Part shown: in pieces, positions 32,696-43,058 of the stretch
Layout: each line of letters starts with the position of its first letter
Numbering within the stretch: position 1 is the stretch's first letter
Source of the DNA: CADEDV01 sp036383515
GTDB taxonomy: Bacteria > Bacteroidota > Bacteroidia > Chitinophagales > Chitinophagaceae
Reading direction: 5' to 3'
Length of the DNA stretch: 64,000 nt
Assembly (NCBI GenBank): GCA_036383515.1
Contig: DASVOE010000122.1
Coordinates: 1 to 64,000 of the forward strand
Made by a program: the position numbers and the translations under genes
Notes under the pieces: model-generated
What the model was told of the DNA's origin: nothing
The model's input: only the letters and a program-made list of their open reading frames with translations
Databases searched by the model: none

Positions 32696-33886
32696 ATGGA
32701 ATTCGACGATCGGATACCGAAGCTAATAGCAGGGTACCTCAGAGATAATCTTACAGCAAGTCAACAGCAAGAGTTGTTTGATTGGGTGAATGAAACTGAG
32801 GTAAACAGACTTTATTTTAGCAAGGCAACAGACGAAAAACTACTGACTGAAAAGTTTAAACATTTCAACCGGGAAGATATAACCCCTCGCTTAGATAAGA
32901 CACTTGAGAGCATAGACCATGACAGTAAACCAACAAGTAAAAGCATACTGCTGAGGATGAAAAGATATGCCATTGCAGCCTGCCTTATGCTGATTGCTAG
33001 TTCCCTCGTATTCTTCCTGACCCGGGTTTCCACAAAAAAAGAAATTGCTGCAACCAACACCACCACTACTAATAATAACGATGTGCAACCAGGAATTGAA
33101 AAAGCAGTTTTAACCTTATCGGATGGAACTAAGATTACACTGGATAATACAACGAACGGAACAATCGCCCAACAGGGTAATGCAGTTGTAATGAAAGAAG
33201 ACGGGTTATTAGCCTATAATTTAGATCAGGCAAAATTTCAAAAAGAAATTCTTTATAACACCTTAACCACAGCAAGAGGTGAAGAATTCAGATCATTAGT
33301 ATTGTCGGACGGCACTAAAGTTTGGCTCAATTCAGTTTCTTCCATTCGTTATCCTACTTCCTTCATTGGTGACGAGCGCAATGTGGAAATAACAGGTGAG
33401 GCTTATTTTGAAGTTGCCAAAAATCCTTCCAAACCTTTCAAGGTAAAAGCAAATGGAATAGAAGTAAAAGTGTTAGGAACTCATTTTAATGTTAATGCTT
33501 ATAATGATGAACCTACTACGGCTGTTACTTTGATTGAAGGCGCTGTAGAACTAAAGAATGAAGATGGAACTCAGCTTTTAAAGCCTAATCAACAAGCTAA
33601 AGGTTCCTCCATCGGAAAAATTGAGTTAATAAACGACCCGAATATTGATGCTGCAATTGCGTGGAAGAAGGGCTATTTTCTTTTTAAATCCCTAACTGTA
33701 CCAGGTCTTATGCGCCAAATACGTCGCTGGTATAATGTAGAAATTATTTATGAGGGTAATATACCACAAGAACGTTTTGTAGGAAAAATATCAAGAAATA
33801 GCAATTTGTCAGAATTGATAAAAGCCTTAAAAGCGGAAGGGCTGAACATCGTTTTTGAAAATAACAAGATTATTATTCGTAGTTAA
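32696..33886 (+). CDS. FecR-family anti-sigma factor
   Basis: A 396-residue inner-membrane signal relay. A cytoplasmic sigma-binding part (about 1-80) with the FecR_N-type helices is followed by one membrane span (about 86-106; IAACLMLIASSLVFFLTRV), the periplasmic FecR domain (about 165-290; GEEFRSLVLSDGTKVWLNSVSSIRYP, EVAKNPSKPFKVKANGIEVKVLGTHFNV) and the C-terminal DUF4974 domain (about 320-396). It would bind the STN domain of the neighbouring SusC-like receptor and release the sigma factor. Confidence 0.93.
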   Translation: MEFDDRIPKLIAGYLRDNLTASQQQELFDWVNETEVNRLYFSKATDEKLLTEKFKHFNREDITPRLDKTLESIDHDSKPTSKSILLRMKRYAIAACLMLIASSLVFFLTRVSTKKEIAATNTTTTNNNDVQPGIEKAVLTLSDGTKITLDNTTNGTIAQQGNAVVMKEDGLLAYNLDQAKFQKEILYNTLTTARGEEFRSLVLSDGTKVWLNSVSSIRYPTSFIGDERNVEITGEAYFEVAKNPSKPFKVKANGIEVKVLGTHFNVNAYNDEPTTAVTLIEGAVELKNEDGTQLLKPNQQAKGSSIGKIELINDPNIDAAIAWKKGYFLFKSLTVPGLMRQIRRWYNVEIIYEGNIPQERFVGKISRNSNLSELIKALKAEGLNIVFENNKIIIRS

Positions 33887-34513
33887 TAAGATATAAAAAC
33901 GAATGGATCATATCAATTCTTTTTTATCCTGTTTACTTACTTTAGATTTTTTGAAACCATTGACTAATGAGCCTTACCTAATGTTTGATACTTTGAATAA
34001 ACCAATAAATGAAACCGCCACCTTTAAAGCTTATATTCTTGTTATAAGACTGTTCTGATCAACAAGGTTGGCCAATTAAAAACTGTATGAGATATCTATG
34101 AGATATTGTATCCTTTATATATCTATTCCAGCTCTTATGCTGGTGGCGTCTGTCATTTATGATTTTCCTCAAAATTTTACAATAGTATATTCCAAGCAGC
34201 AATTACAAGAAAAACGAATTATCAAAGAACTTGGAATAGGTGATATGGCTTCAAATGGTGAATTAAATAATATTATTAATCCCCCTTCTTCAGAAGAAAA
34301 AAATGTCTGATTTTAAATACTAACTGGTAAAATGGCAACAAAAATAATTGACTTATAAAATGTTTTTAAAAATGCACAAGCAGGTAAGTATCGAATAAAT
34401 ATCAACAAAACAAAAACCAGGAATGCTGAAGACATCCCTGGCAGTTTGTCTGGATTATTTAATCAACATAAATGAGCTCTACATTAATTGTCTAAACCAA
34501 ACAATGCAAAAGT
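33887..34513. other. 627-base spacer before the SusC gene, with a doubtful small ORF
   Basis: The likely promoter region of the SusC/SusD operon, where the sigma factor should act. A 70-codon frame at 34098-34310 (one hydrophobic N-terminal segment, then a polar tail) has no recognisable family and no good ribosome site. I leave it as unproven. Confidence 0.45.
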
Positions 34514-37500
34514 ATGCAAACTACTGGTTATTTGAAGGCCTGTTTATTGACCGTGCCTCGTGGGACCAAAATACTTCGAATTATGAAATTATCTCTGGTC
34601 ATGCTGATCATTTCTTTCCACGTTAGCGCAAACGGAATTGCACAAAAAATAACACTAGATTTAAAAAATGCATCTCTCGAAAAGGTGTTTGAGGCCATTG
34701 GGAAACAAACAAGTTTTGATTTTATTTATAATGAGAACACACTCAAGATCACAAAGCCGGTAACCATCAATGTAAAGAATGCAGAACTTTCCCAAGTTTT
34801 AGAATTATGTTTTAGAGATCAGCCTGTGAAATATACAATTGCGGGCTTATTGATAACAATAAGCCCACAATTTACTGCCGAAGAGTCAGGGAAAACTATT
34901 CCTCTTTTTGATACACACGGTCGTTTCCTAGATATTTTTGGTAAAATAACTGATACGGCAGGAAATCTCTTATCAGGGGTATATATAAAGGCAAAAGGCA
35001 CTAAAAATGAAACTGCTACTAATGAAAATGGTGAATTTTCATTGAAGGGAGTTGATGAAAGAGCTATTTTAGTAATTACCAGTGTCGGTTATGAAACGCA
35101 GGAAATAAGTTTAAATGGACGAATTGAAATATTTATACAATTAAGAATTAAAGTAACAGAATTAGCTGGAGTAGGTGTTACTGTTCGTAATGGTTATCAG
35201 GAATTAGATAAGACTGTCGCACCAGGTTCATTTGATTATGTGAGCAATCAATTAATCAATAGAAAAGTAACTGGAAATATTTTAAGCAGGATAGAGAATC
35301 TCACATCAGTGTCTTTTAATAACGCCAATGATGGTATCTTGATCAGAGGGAGGAGTAGCATATTTTCAAATGTTACTCCATTGATTGTGCTTGACAATTT
35401 CCCGTATGACGGTAATATTGATAATATAAATCCAAACGATGTTGAAAGTATTACAATATTGAAAGATGCAACGGCCGCTTCTGTATGGGGGGCGAGAGCG
35501 GGAAACGGAGTTATTGTGATTACGACTAAGCGAGGCAAAACTAATAAGCCGCGAATATCTGTAAACACCAACATGTCGTTTGGAGAAAGGCCTAATCTTT
35601 CACGAATGCCCATTATTTCAAGCAGTGATTACATTGAACTTGAAAAATATCTATTTGATAAGGGCAGATATACTACCGATGAAATGATCAATAGCTCCAA
35701 TAATGGTCATCCTCCATTCACTCCAGTGATAGAATTATTGATTGCCAAAAGGAATGGAACAATTTCGGCAACTGAAGCCGATAATAAAATTAATGAGTTT
35801 AAGAATATTGATGTCAGAAGCGACCTTGAAAAATATTTTTACAGGACTAATATTGTTCAACAACATTCAATTAATGTAAGCGCTAATACGCAATATATAA
35901 ACTATTATTTTTCCGGTGGGTATGACAGGAATGTTTCTGAATTAGTGGGAAATGCATCTAACAGAATTACATTTCGTACACAAAATACATTTAAAGTTAA
36001 GGAGCGAGTTTACATAGATGCCGGAATAAATTTTGTTCAGGCTTCGAGTAATCTTGGAAGTAACACCGGAGCTTCATTGAACAGCGGTGCCGGTAAAGGA
36101 CTTTATCCGTACGCTGATCTTGTGAGCGATAATGGCGAGGCGCTAAGATTGGTAAGAAATTACAGGACTTTATATATCGACACTGTTAAAGGCCCTCCTT
36201 TAGACTGGACATACAGGCCACTGGATGATATTTATAACACTGAAACTATTTCAAAAACCAGGGATTATTTGATAACAGCAGGAATAAGATACAAAATAAC
36301 CTCATCCTTAAATGTAGAATTCAAATATCAATATGAAAATGCTATCATTACAATTAGTAACCAAAGCAAGGTAGAATCCTTTTTTGCCAGAGACTTAATA
36401 AATAAATACTATCAACCAATAGCAACCAATAAATTCCCGATTCCAATGGGAGGCATTTTGAATTCTATTAATTCAGAAATAATTTCTCATCAGGGACGAG
36501 GCCAATTGAATTACAAAAAAACCTTTAACCAAAAACATGAGATTGCGGCTATTGGCGGATGGGAGATCAAAGATATTCGGGGTTCAGGATACAGCAACAG
36601 ATTTTATGGATATATTAAAGAAGGTAGTATTGTAAATGGAAACTTGGATTTTATTACAAAGTATAAACAATTTGATAATCCAGCTTCATTTGTCGCAATT
36701 CCAGGTAGCTCGCAAAGTATTTCAGGCAGCCTTGACCGATTCATTTCTTATTACAGTAATGCTTCATATACATATGACAATCTTTGCACTTTTTCAGGAA
36801 GTATCCGGCACGATGCAGCCAATTTATTTGGAGTAAAAACCAATCAGAAAGGTGTTCCTCTATGGTCAGCTGGACTAGCTACCCAGATAAATAATTTTAC
36901 ATTTTATAAAATCCACTGGTTGCCATATTTAAAAATAAGGGCTACTTATGGATATAACGGAAATTTTTCAAGACTGGCATCAGCATATCCGACAATGACT
37001 TATTCAACAACACAAACTGGAGCACTTCTGGGAAACCTTCAAAGTCCTCCGAACGAAAAGTTAAGGTGGGAACAAGTAAGGATTTTGAATTTTGGACTTG
37101 ATTTTGCCATGCAAAGGAACAGAATTAGTGGAACAATTGAATACTTCAGAAAGAACTCAAAAGACCTGATTGCACCCGCTCCAATTGACCCCACACTTGG
37201 AGTTTTTGTAAACAATGCCAGCAGTTTTATTGGAAATGTGGCATCAATGAAAGGCAATGGCTTTGAAATTGAGTTAAACAGCCGCAACATTGACGGCGTT
37301 TTTAAATGGCGAACTAATTTCATATTCAGTTATACGTTAAACAAGGTTAGTGAGTATTTATTTCCAGTTTCAACAATGGGAAGTATTTACTTAAACGCAA
37401 ATCAAAGCATCACTCCCATAATTGGAAGACCAGTTTATACAATGTACAGTTATCAGTGGGCAGGGTTGGATCTTGCTGGTGACCCGATGGGTTATGTTGG

Positions 37501-38062
37501 TAAAATACAAAGCAAGAATTATTCTTTGATCAGCAGTACAACAAAGCTGGATAGTATGGTTTATAACGGCCCAGTGCAGCCGCCTTATTTTGGAGCCTTT
37601 AGAAACACATTTGAATGGAAGAATGTTTCTCTGTCATTAAATATTAGCTATAAGGGAGGGTATTATTTCAGAAAAACTTCTGTCGATTATAGCTCACTGT
37701 TTAGTTCATGGACAGGCCATAGCGATTATATTTTGCGTTGGCAAAATCCAGGAGATGAAAAGTTTACCAATGTTCCTTCTTTAATTTATCCCTCGAACAA
37801 TGCCAGAGATGCCTTTTACGCTGGATCTGAAGTCTTGGTTGAAAAAGCAGATCACATTCGGCTTGAAGATATCAGATTGGATTATTCAATCACTAATAAC
37901 AAGAGAAAGAAATTTTCATTCAGTGAGATGAATATTTATATGTATTTAAGTAATTTGAATGTATTGATATGGAAGATAAATAAATCTGGTCTTGATCCCT
38001 ATAATCTTTCTGGCACTGCAAAAGGTAAGATTATTTCATTTGGTCTATCTATTAGTTTTTAG
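34514..38062 (+). CDS. SusC/RagA-family TonB-dependent receptor with STN signalling domain
   Basis: An 1182-residue outer-membrane receptor. The long N-terminus with a signal sequence (about 24-44) is normal for STN-type SusC proteins. The STN (secretin/TonB short N-terminal) domain is at about 46-115 (ITLDLKNASLEKVFEAIGKQT), the carboxypeptidase-like domain at about 135-215, the plug at about 230-345 (GILIRGRSSIFSNVTPLIVLDN, ATAASVWGARAGNGVIVITTKRG), then the barrel to the C-terminal aromatic ISF. The STN domain allows signal transfer to FecR. The SusD partner follows by 18 bases. Confidence 0.94.
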   Translation: MQTTGYLKACLLTVPRGTKILRIMKLSLVMLIISFHVSANGIAQKITLDLKNASLEKVFEAIGKQTSFDFIYNENTLKITKPVTINVKNAELSQVLELCFRDQPVKYTIAGLLITISPQFTAEESGKTIPLFDTHGRFLDIFGKITDTAGNLLSGVYIKAKGTKNETATNENGEFSLKGVDERAILVITSVGYETQEISLNGRIEIFIQLRIKVTELAGVGVTVRNGYQELDKTVAPGSFDYVSNQLINRKVTGNILSRIENLTSVSFNNANDGILIRGRSSIFSNVTPLIVLDNFPYDGNIDNINPNDVESITILKDATAASVWGARAGNGVIVITTKRGKTNKPRISVNTNMSFGERPNLSRMPIISSSDYIELEKYLFDKGRYTTDEMINSSNNGHPPFTPVIELLIAKRNGTISATEADNKINEFKNIDVRSDLEKYFYRTNIVQQHSINVSANTQYINYYFSGGYDRNVSELVGNASNRITFRTQNTFKVKERVYIDAGINFVQASSNLGSNTGASLNSGAGKGLYPYADLVSDNGEALRLVRNYRTLYIDTVKGPPLDWTYRPLDDIYNTETISKTRDYLITAGIRYKITSSLNVEFKYQYENAIITISNQSKVESFFARDLINKYYQPIATNKFPIPMGGILNSINSEIISHQGRGQLNYKKTFNQKHEIAAIGGWEIKDIRGSGYSNRFYGYIKEGSIVNGNLDFITKYKQFDNPASFVAIPGSSQSISGSLDRFISYYSNASYTYDNLCTFSGSIRHDAANLFGVKTNQKGVPLWSAGLATQINNFTFYKIHWLPYLKIRATYGYNGNFSRLASAYPTMTYSTTQTGALLGNLQSPPNEKLRWEQVRILNFGLDFAMQRNRISGTIEYFRKNSKDLIAPAPIDPTLGVFVNNASSFIGNVASMKGNGFEIELNSRNIDGVFKWRTNFIFSYTLNKVSEYLFPVSTMGSIYLNANQSITPIIGRPVYTMYSYQWAGLDLAGDPMGYVGKIQSKNYSLISSTTKLDSMVYNGPVQPPYFGAFRNTFEWKNVSLSLNISYKGGYYFRKTSVDYSSLFSSWTGHSDYILRWQNPGDEKFTNVPSLIYPSNNARDAFYAGSEVLVEKADHIRLEDIRLDYSITNNKRKKFSFSEMNIYMYLSNLNVLIWKINKSGLDPYNLSGTAKGKIISFGLSISF

Positions 38063-38080
38063 TTATAAAATTTTCGAGAT

Positions 38081-39502
38081 ATGCAAAAAATACTGATAAG
38101 CCTTCTTCTAATCATTGTTAGTGCTATGTTTAGTTACTCCTGCAAGAAATCAAACTATTTGAATGCCAAGCCAAATGATGCATTAGTAGTCCCAAAAACG
38201 CTTAAGGATTTCCAGGCATTGATGGATAATGATAATGTTATGAATGGATGTGGTGACAAAAATGAAGGGGTAATCCCCTCCTTTGGTCAAGCCGCGTCGG
38301 ATGATTATTACGTTGTAAATGATGCCAGTTTTACAGTCATTCATGATGCACATAGGTATTTATATACATGGAATGATGACCTTTACGGTAGCTGGACTTG
38401 GTATGACTGGGCATTCCCATATAACGCCATTTTCTATTCCAATCTCGTTTTAGATAACCTTTCAGGATTAGAAATTTCGCCAAACGAGCAATCTACGTAT
38501 AATAATATATGGGGCAGCGCATTGTTTCACAGAGCTCATATGTTTTATCAACTTGCCCAAGTTTTCGCTCCCCATTACGATGTTGGTACTGCCAATACCG
38601 ACTGGGGTATTCCTCTAAGACTCACAAGCGATGTCAATGAGAATATTAGGAGATCAACAGTGCAACAAACCTATGGCCGAATACTTGGAGACCTTAAGGA
38701 ATCTATCAATTTCTTACCAGATACTGCGTTGTATAAAACACGGCCTTCTAAGCTTGCTGCCTATGGATTACTTGCAAGGGTATATCAAACAATGCAGAAG
38801 TATGACAGCTCGTTTTTTTATGCTAATAAATATTTGCAGATAAAGAATAATCTCATGGATTATAATGGAATTACCGTTTCCAATACTACTTACCCTTTTC
38901 TAAGAGATAATAATGTCGAAGTGGTTTTCAATTCGATTTTATTGGAAAGGGCAATGCCGCTTTTAATAAGGAGTAGGGCAAGAGTTGACAGCATTTTGTA
39001 TTTTTCTTACAGTAATAATGATAAGAGACGAACGTTATTCTTTCGGGATGAAACTGCAACAGGAGGAAAGTCCTTCAAAGGGTCATATGATGGTGCTACT
39101 ACACTGAAATTTGGAGGAATTGCAACAGATGAAATCTACTTGATCAGAGCAGAATGTTACGCCAGATCTGGAAATATTCAATTAGCCATGAAAGATTTAA
39201 ATGATTTACTGCGTACGAGGTGGACCAAAGTCGGCAGCACTAGTACATATACTGACCAGTCGGCTATTGATCAGGAGGATGCATTAAATAAAATTTTTAC
39301 AGAAAGACGAAAAGAACTGTTATATAGAGGGTTAAGATGGACGGATTTACGGAGATTAAATAAAGAGGGCAGAAACATAATCGTAACAAGATATGTTAAT
39401 AACCAATTCTATAGGCTTCTACCCAATAGTTTAAAATATACTTTTTTAATTCCACCAGAGGTAATTGGTTTTAATCCCGATATGCCCCAAAACTCAAGAT
39501 AA
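38081..39502 (+). CDS. SusD/RagB-family surface lipoprotein
   Basis: A 473-residue lipoprotein (lipobox at about residue 21, FSYSC) with the SusD-like helical fold: LNAKPNDALVVPKTLKDFQALMDN at the start, TPR-like helices (ARVYQTMQKYDSSFFYANKYLQ) and the C-terminal RagB segment (ERRKELLYRGLRWTDLRRLNKEG; YTFLIPPEVIGFNPDMPQN). It caps the SusC barrel and binds substrate. FecR control and the adjoining TlpA protein suggest a non-glycan or peptide/metal substrate may be possible, but the sequence does not show this. Confidence 0.93.
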   Translation: MQKILISLLLIIVSAMFSYSCKKSNYLNAKPNDALVVPKTLKDFQALMDNDNVMNGCGDKNEGVIPSFGQAASDDYYVVNDASFTVIHDAHRYLYTWNDDLYGSWTWYDWAFPYNAIFYSNLVLDNLSGLEISPNEQSTYNNIWGSALFHRAHMFYQLAQVFAPHYDVGTANTDWGIPLRLTSDVNENIRRSTVQQTYGRILGDLKESINFLPDTALYKTRPSKLAAYGLLARVYQTMQKYDSSFFYANKYLQIKNNLMDYNGITVSNTTYPFLRDNNVEVVFNSILLERAMPLLIRSRARVDSILYFSYSNNDKRRTLFFRDETATGGKSFKGSYDGATTLKFGGIATDEIYLIRAECYARSGNIQLAMKDLNDLLRTRWTKVGSTSTYTDQSAIDQEDALNKIFTERRKELLYRGLRWTDLRRLNKEGRNIIVTRYVNNQFYRLLPNSLKYTFLIPPEVIGFNPDMPQNSR

Positions 39503-39544
39503 CTTTCAAATATTTTTTGGGAAAACTGTATCAACAAATTTACT

Positions 39545-40945
39545 ATGCAGCATCGAAATAGAATCAGAATAGGATTATTGCTTGTTCTAGCTTGTTTTAA
39601 TAATTGTTCCATGTTATGGGCACAAAGTAATTTCAGTGAATTAAAAAGTATTAAAGAAAAAGGGATTGATTACAAACCCTTGAAAATTGGGGAAAAAGTA
39701 CCGGACATCTTATTTGATAAAATTGAAAATTATACCAGTAATAAAGTCAGGATATCTGATTTTAAAGGAAAACTATTGATCCTCGATTTTTGGGCGGTTT
39801 GGTGCACGGTCTGCATAAAACAATTTCCTAAACTGGATAGCCTGCAAAGCATGTTTAAGGAAGAGATCGTAATCATGCCGGTGGGTTTTGATGGACGTGA
39901 AAACGGAAGTATCAAAACATTTTTACAAAGTCGGAAAGGGACCCAATACGAAATAAAGATGCCAACAATAATTCAAAATAAACAAGACACCATTTTGGAA
40001 CGGTTGTTTCCTTTTGATGGACTGCCACATGAAGTTTGGATTGATAAAGATGGGAAGGTGATAGCAATAACGGACCACGAAAAAGTTTCAGCGGACAATA
40101 TCAAGAAGGTTTTGACGGAAAGGAAAATTGACCTACCGGGAAAGAAAAATGTAGTACGTATATCTAGCACTTGCTCACCTATATTACTAAATGGGACTAA
40201 CAAGCCTGATTTCCTATATGGATCTATGATAACAGGATATAACGATTCTCTGTCTTTTGGAGGAGTATTTGGCAAACAATGTGATTCGTCAATAATTCGC
40301 CTGTTCAACATTAACAAGAGCATATTTGATTACTATAAACTGGCCTATGCAGATCAAATAAAGGGAAACAAAGATGATCCCGAAAATGTAATAATCGTCG
40401 AACCCACAACTATTCCTTTTTATAAAGACTTGAAAGATATCAGAAGTGCTAAGAGTTCAATAAAGGATGAACTAAGGCGAAACAATCTGTTTAGCTACGA
40501 CTTAATATTGCCTAAATATTATACTCTAGCCGACGCTTATAAATTTATGATTCAGGATTTTGACAGATATTTTAATATAAAAAGCTCTATTGCTAGGCGC
40601 ACCGTCACTTGTCTGGCATTGGTAAAGGTACCGGGTAAAGAGGATAAATTAAAGACTTCGAATAATGATCAGCTTCCGTTGTTTAAGATGTTGGATGAGT
40701 ATAATGTCACAATACGAAATTATTTTATCAAAGTGCTGATCGATCATTTAAAAAATTTTAACCCTACACCATACTTTATGATAGATAAAACGGGATACGA
40801 AGAAAAAATAGATATTGATTTTGAGGTCAAAAAACCTGTTACCTTGGACAATATTAAAATGGCCTTGAAAAAATATGGTCTTGATTTACAAATAATGGAA
40901 AAAGAAGTGAATGCGTTGATTCTTCATATCAATAGTGAAAAATAA
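39545..40945 (+). CDS. TlpA-like thioredoxin fused to a DUF3738-type domain
   Basis: A 466-residue exported protein (signal near residues 10-27). The thioredoxin fold at about 45-190 carries the redox motif W-C-T-V-C (Cys87 and Cys90) in KLLILDFWAVWCTVCIKQFP and the cis-Pro-like GLPHEVWID. The C-terminal half (about 210-466) resembles DUF3738: IARRTVTCLALVKV, then MIDKTGYEEKIDIDFEV and KKYGLDLQIMEKEVNALILH. This pairing follows SusC/SusD pairs in many soil Bacteroidota. It probably handles disulfides of the receptor pair or its ligand. Confidence 0.83.
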   Translation: MQHRNRIRIGLLLVLACFNNCSMLWAQSNFSELKSIKEKGIDYKPLKIGEKVPDILFDKIENYTSNKVRISDFKGKLLILDFWAVWCTVCIKQFPKLDSLQSMFKEEIVIMPVGFDGRENGSIKTFLQSRKGTQYEIKMPTIIQNKQDTILERLFPFDGLPHEVWIDKDGKVIAITDHEKVSADNIKKVLTERKIDLPGKKNVVRISSTCSPILLNGTNKPDFLYGSMITGYNDSLSFGGVFGKQCDSSIIRLFNINKSIFDYYKLAYADQIKGNKDDPENVIIVEPTTIPFYKDLKDIRSAKSSIKDELRRNNLFSYDLILPKYYTLADAYKFMIQDFDRYFNIKSSIARRTVTCLALVKVPGKEDKLKTSNNDQLPLFKMLDEYNVTIRNYFIKVLIDHLKNFNPTPYFMIDKTGYEEKIDIDFEVKKPVTLDNIKMALKKYGLDLQIMEKEVNALILHINSEK

Positions 40946-41053
40946 GATATGGACCTGGGACGTAGATTTTCTTCGGAATATGAGACATCGCACCTATATT
41001 CGATTTAACCTTTTTCAACTCTCATATTACTTTTATTAGCCGAGTCTCTATTC

Positions 41054-41416
41054 TCAGTAATTTGTGTATCGCACAGCATCATAAGAGCTTTGTATTGCGG
41101 GAAGGAAATAAAAATAGCAACCGAATTGAAGTCTAATAATTTTACTAGCGTCGTCATAGCCCAATGAGCATACGAAATCTTCCCCTACTACACAGCCATA
41201 TATATCTGTTTCAGCGAAAGGCACTTCATCGGGAATACCATCAAAATTGGCATCCAAGACTGAGATCAATAGTGCATTTGAAGGGGTTTCAGCATAATTT
41301 GCACAATGAAACCAATAACGGTTGGTCATTTTAGTACTAACAGTTTTTTTTGGCATGAAAGATACTGCCGCAATTGCAAGCGTTACAGCAAATAACCCTA
41401 ATAAATATTTTTGCAT
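41054..41416 (-). CDS. small secreted Cys-pair protein, paralogue 1 (DUF6520-like)
   Basis: A 120-residue secreted protein with a signal peptide (about 1-20). It is aligned throughout with the protein at 41612-41974: YWF near 34-36, a D-A-N-F-D-G loop at 55-60 resembling a calcium-binding loop, and a conserved pair Cys75/Cys83 in YGCVVGEDFVC. The family may be DUF6520, which I cannot confirm. An extra Cys100 is unique to this copy. It follows its paralogue by about 195 bases. Confidence 0.72.
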   Translation of the reverse strand: MQKYLLGLFAVTLAIAAVSFMPKKTVSTKMTNRYWFHCANYAETPSNALLISVLDANFDGIPDEVPFAETDIYGCVVGEDFVCSLGYDDASKIIRLQFGCYFYFLPAIQSSYDAVRYTNY

Positions 41417-41611
41417 ACTTTATTTTTATTGGTTAAAAACAACCTACAAAAAAAGAGTGAAATTGATTTCAACACTAAAACTCCTGCTACTTCAGAAAAT
41501 ACCATGCTTCTTAAAAGTGAAAACTGAAGACAAAGAGCTGACGTCCTTATCTTCAGTTTTGGGGAATATCTTTCTTCCAAAGTACTTAAAGTTTCCCTCC
41601 GGCATCTAGTG

Positions 41612-41974
41612 TTATTCTACTTTGGTGCGAACGTCATCATAAGTGCTTTGAGTTGTGGGCAGAAAGTAAAAATTGCTACCGCTTTGAAACCTTGTAAGTT
41701 CACTGGCATCATCATAGGCAACTGCGCATACAAAATCTTCTCCCAATACACATCCATATGGATCTGTGTCAGAAAAAGGAACCTCATTTGGAAGTCCATC
41801 GTTGTTGACATCCTGGATAGCGATCAATGTTGCACTTGTAGGAGTTGTTGCACTGTTTGATGCATTAAACCAATACCTGGCTTGCAATTTGGAATTAGTT
41901 GCTTTCTTTGTCGTAAAGGATACTGCTGCGAGTGCCAATACTACAGCAAATAGTCCTAACAGATACTTTTTCAT
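41612..41974 (-). CDS. small secreted Cys-pair protein, paralogue 2 (DUF6520-like)
   Basis: A 120-residue protein with a clean signal peptide (MKKYLLGLFAVVLALAAVSF). D-V-N-N-D-G occurs at 55-60 and Cys75/Cys83 in YGCVLGEDFVC. It has the same length and order as paralogue 1, so the two arose by tandem duplication. It lies 223 bases downstream of the MauE-like gene on the same strand. The conserved cysteines and loop suggest a disulfide or metal-stabilised exported peptide. Function is unknown. Confidence 0.75.
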   Translation of the reverse strand: MKKYLLGLFAVVLALAAVSFTTKKATNSKLQARYWFNASNSATTPTSATLIAIQDVNNDGLPNEVPFSDTDPYGCVLGEDFVCAVAYDDASELTRFQSGSNFYFLPTTQSTYDDVRTKVE

Positions 41975-42197
41975 AATTTAATTTTTTAATGATCTTTGTT
42001 ATGTGCCTACTCGTTTATGAAGGTTTTCGGCTTCGCCTTTTTTGCCCGCCAAAGCTCTACCTTTATTAAGATTCGGTAGAGAAACTTAGCGAAAGCGGAT
42101 TTCGCAGCTAACACAGGGGGTGATCATCTGCCATCGTTGCAACTCAGACAGATCTTGTGTACACAATATTTTGTCCCAATAAGGGAATAAGAACTTT

Positions 42198-42650
42198 TTA
42201 TGTGAATACTACCGGTGGCACCTCTGCCTCAACTCCCCTTCGCATTTGTTTTCTTTGCAATACAACACCTACCAGAGAGAGTAACAGGAAAAAGGTATTA
42301 AAGACAAGGTGCTGCCTCCATGTCATTTGCTTCAGCACCCCACCACAGGAACAGGGAAGATTCGGCGTAAAAAAGATCATATAGGCCAAGTAGACTGTAA
42401 AACCTGTCATGAGAGCTAAGGCACTGTAAAGCCCCCATAAACGGGTTCGTGGAAAAAAGAGTAGTACGGAAACCAAGGCCTCTGTGATGGGTAATGCTAA
42501 AGCTACAATTGCCCCCATGCTGCCAATAAGAGGTGATTTGCTCAAAACGCTTTTAAACGAAGTATAATCCATCAGTTTGCTTATCGAAGTGTAAACAAAT
42601 AAAAGGATCAATAGACTGCTAATAATTTCAATGACTAACTGCCTTCTCAT
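42198..42650 (-). CDS. MauE/DoxX-family redox-associated membrane protein
   Basis: About 150 residues from the ATG at 42650, preferred over the 24-codon extension to 42722 because it starts the first membrane span. Four spans are predicted. A Cys motif, NLPCSCGG, follows the third or fourth span. MauE helps form disulfides in methylamine dehydrogenase, and relatives act in exported-protein thiol oxidation. Beside two secreted Cys-pair proteins and a TlpA-like protein, it may form a disulfide-handling module. Confidence 0.78.
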   Translation of the reverse strand: MRRQLVIEIISSLLILLFVYTSISKLMDYTSFKSVLSKSPLIGSMGAIVALALPITEALVSVLLFFPRTRLWGLYSALALMTGFTVYLAYMIFFTPNLPCSCGGVLKQMTWRQHLVFNTFFLLLSLVGVVLQRKQMRRGVEAEVPPVVFT

Positions 42651-42722
42651 GGGATAAAATTTATTTTTAATAAATAAATATTTTCGAATCGTCACACCAG
42701 TCAATAAAACCACCCTAAGCAA

Positions 42723-43058
42723 CTTCTTCCGAGTGCTTCTTACATAATGTAAAGTGGTGGTTATTTTGTTTAAATTCCGGTAAACTACTTTTCTGTAATG
42801 TGAACCGGTGAAGGATTTACAGTCCGGAGTAAAATCAGTGGCACAAATCCTTCAATAATTTCAACTGTGTAAAGATGGGGTCAAAAGCCACTAAAAAAAA
42901 ATATAAGATGTTTGAAAAGCGTATAAATGTGTTTGAAATCTGAAAGAATTGGTTCGATAAATGAGTAGTAAAATAAAAAAATAATAGATTACACTTATTT
43001 TTCGGTTATAGATGAGTGATGAATAATTTTTGTAAGTAAGCAGAGTGATGGCGTCACA
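42723..43058. other. 336-base spacer
   Basis: It separates two minus-strand genes. It should hold the promoter of the MauE-like gene and the 3' end of the AraC transcript. No RNA gene or clear terminator is seen. Confidence 0.45.

Noticed and set aside
34098..34310. 70-codon frame with a hydrophobic N-terminus
   Set aside because: It lies in the probable promoter region of the SusC gene, lacks a ribosome site and resembles nothing known. Kept only as a note in the spacer entry.
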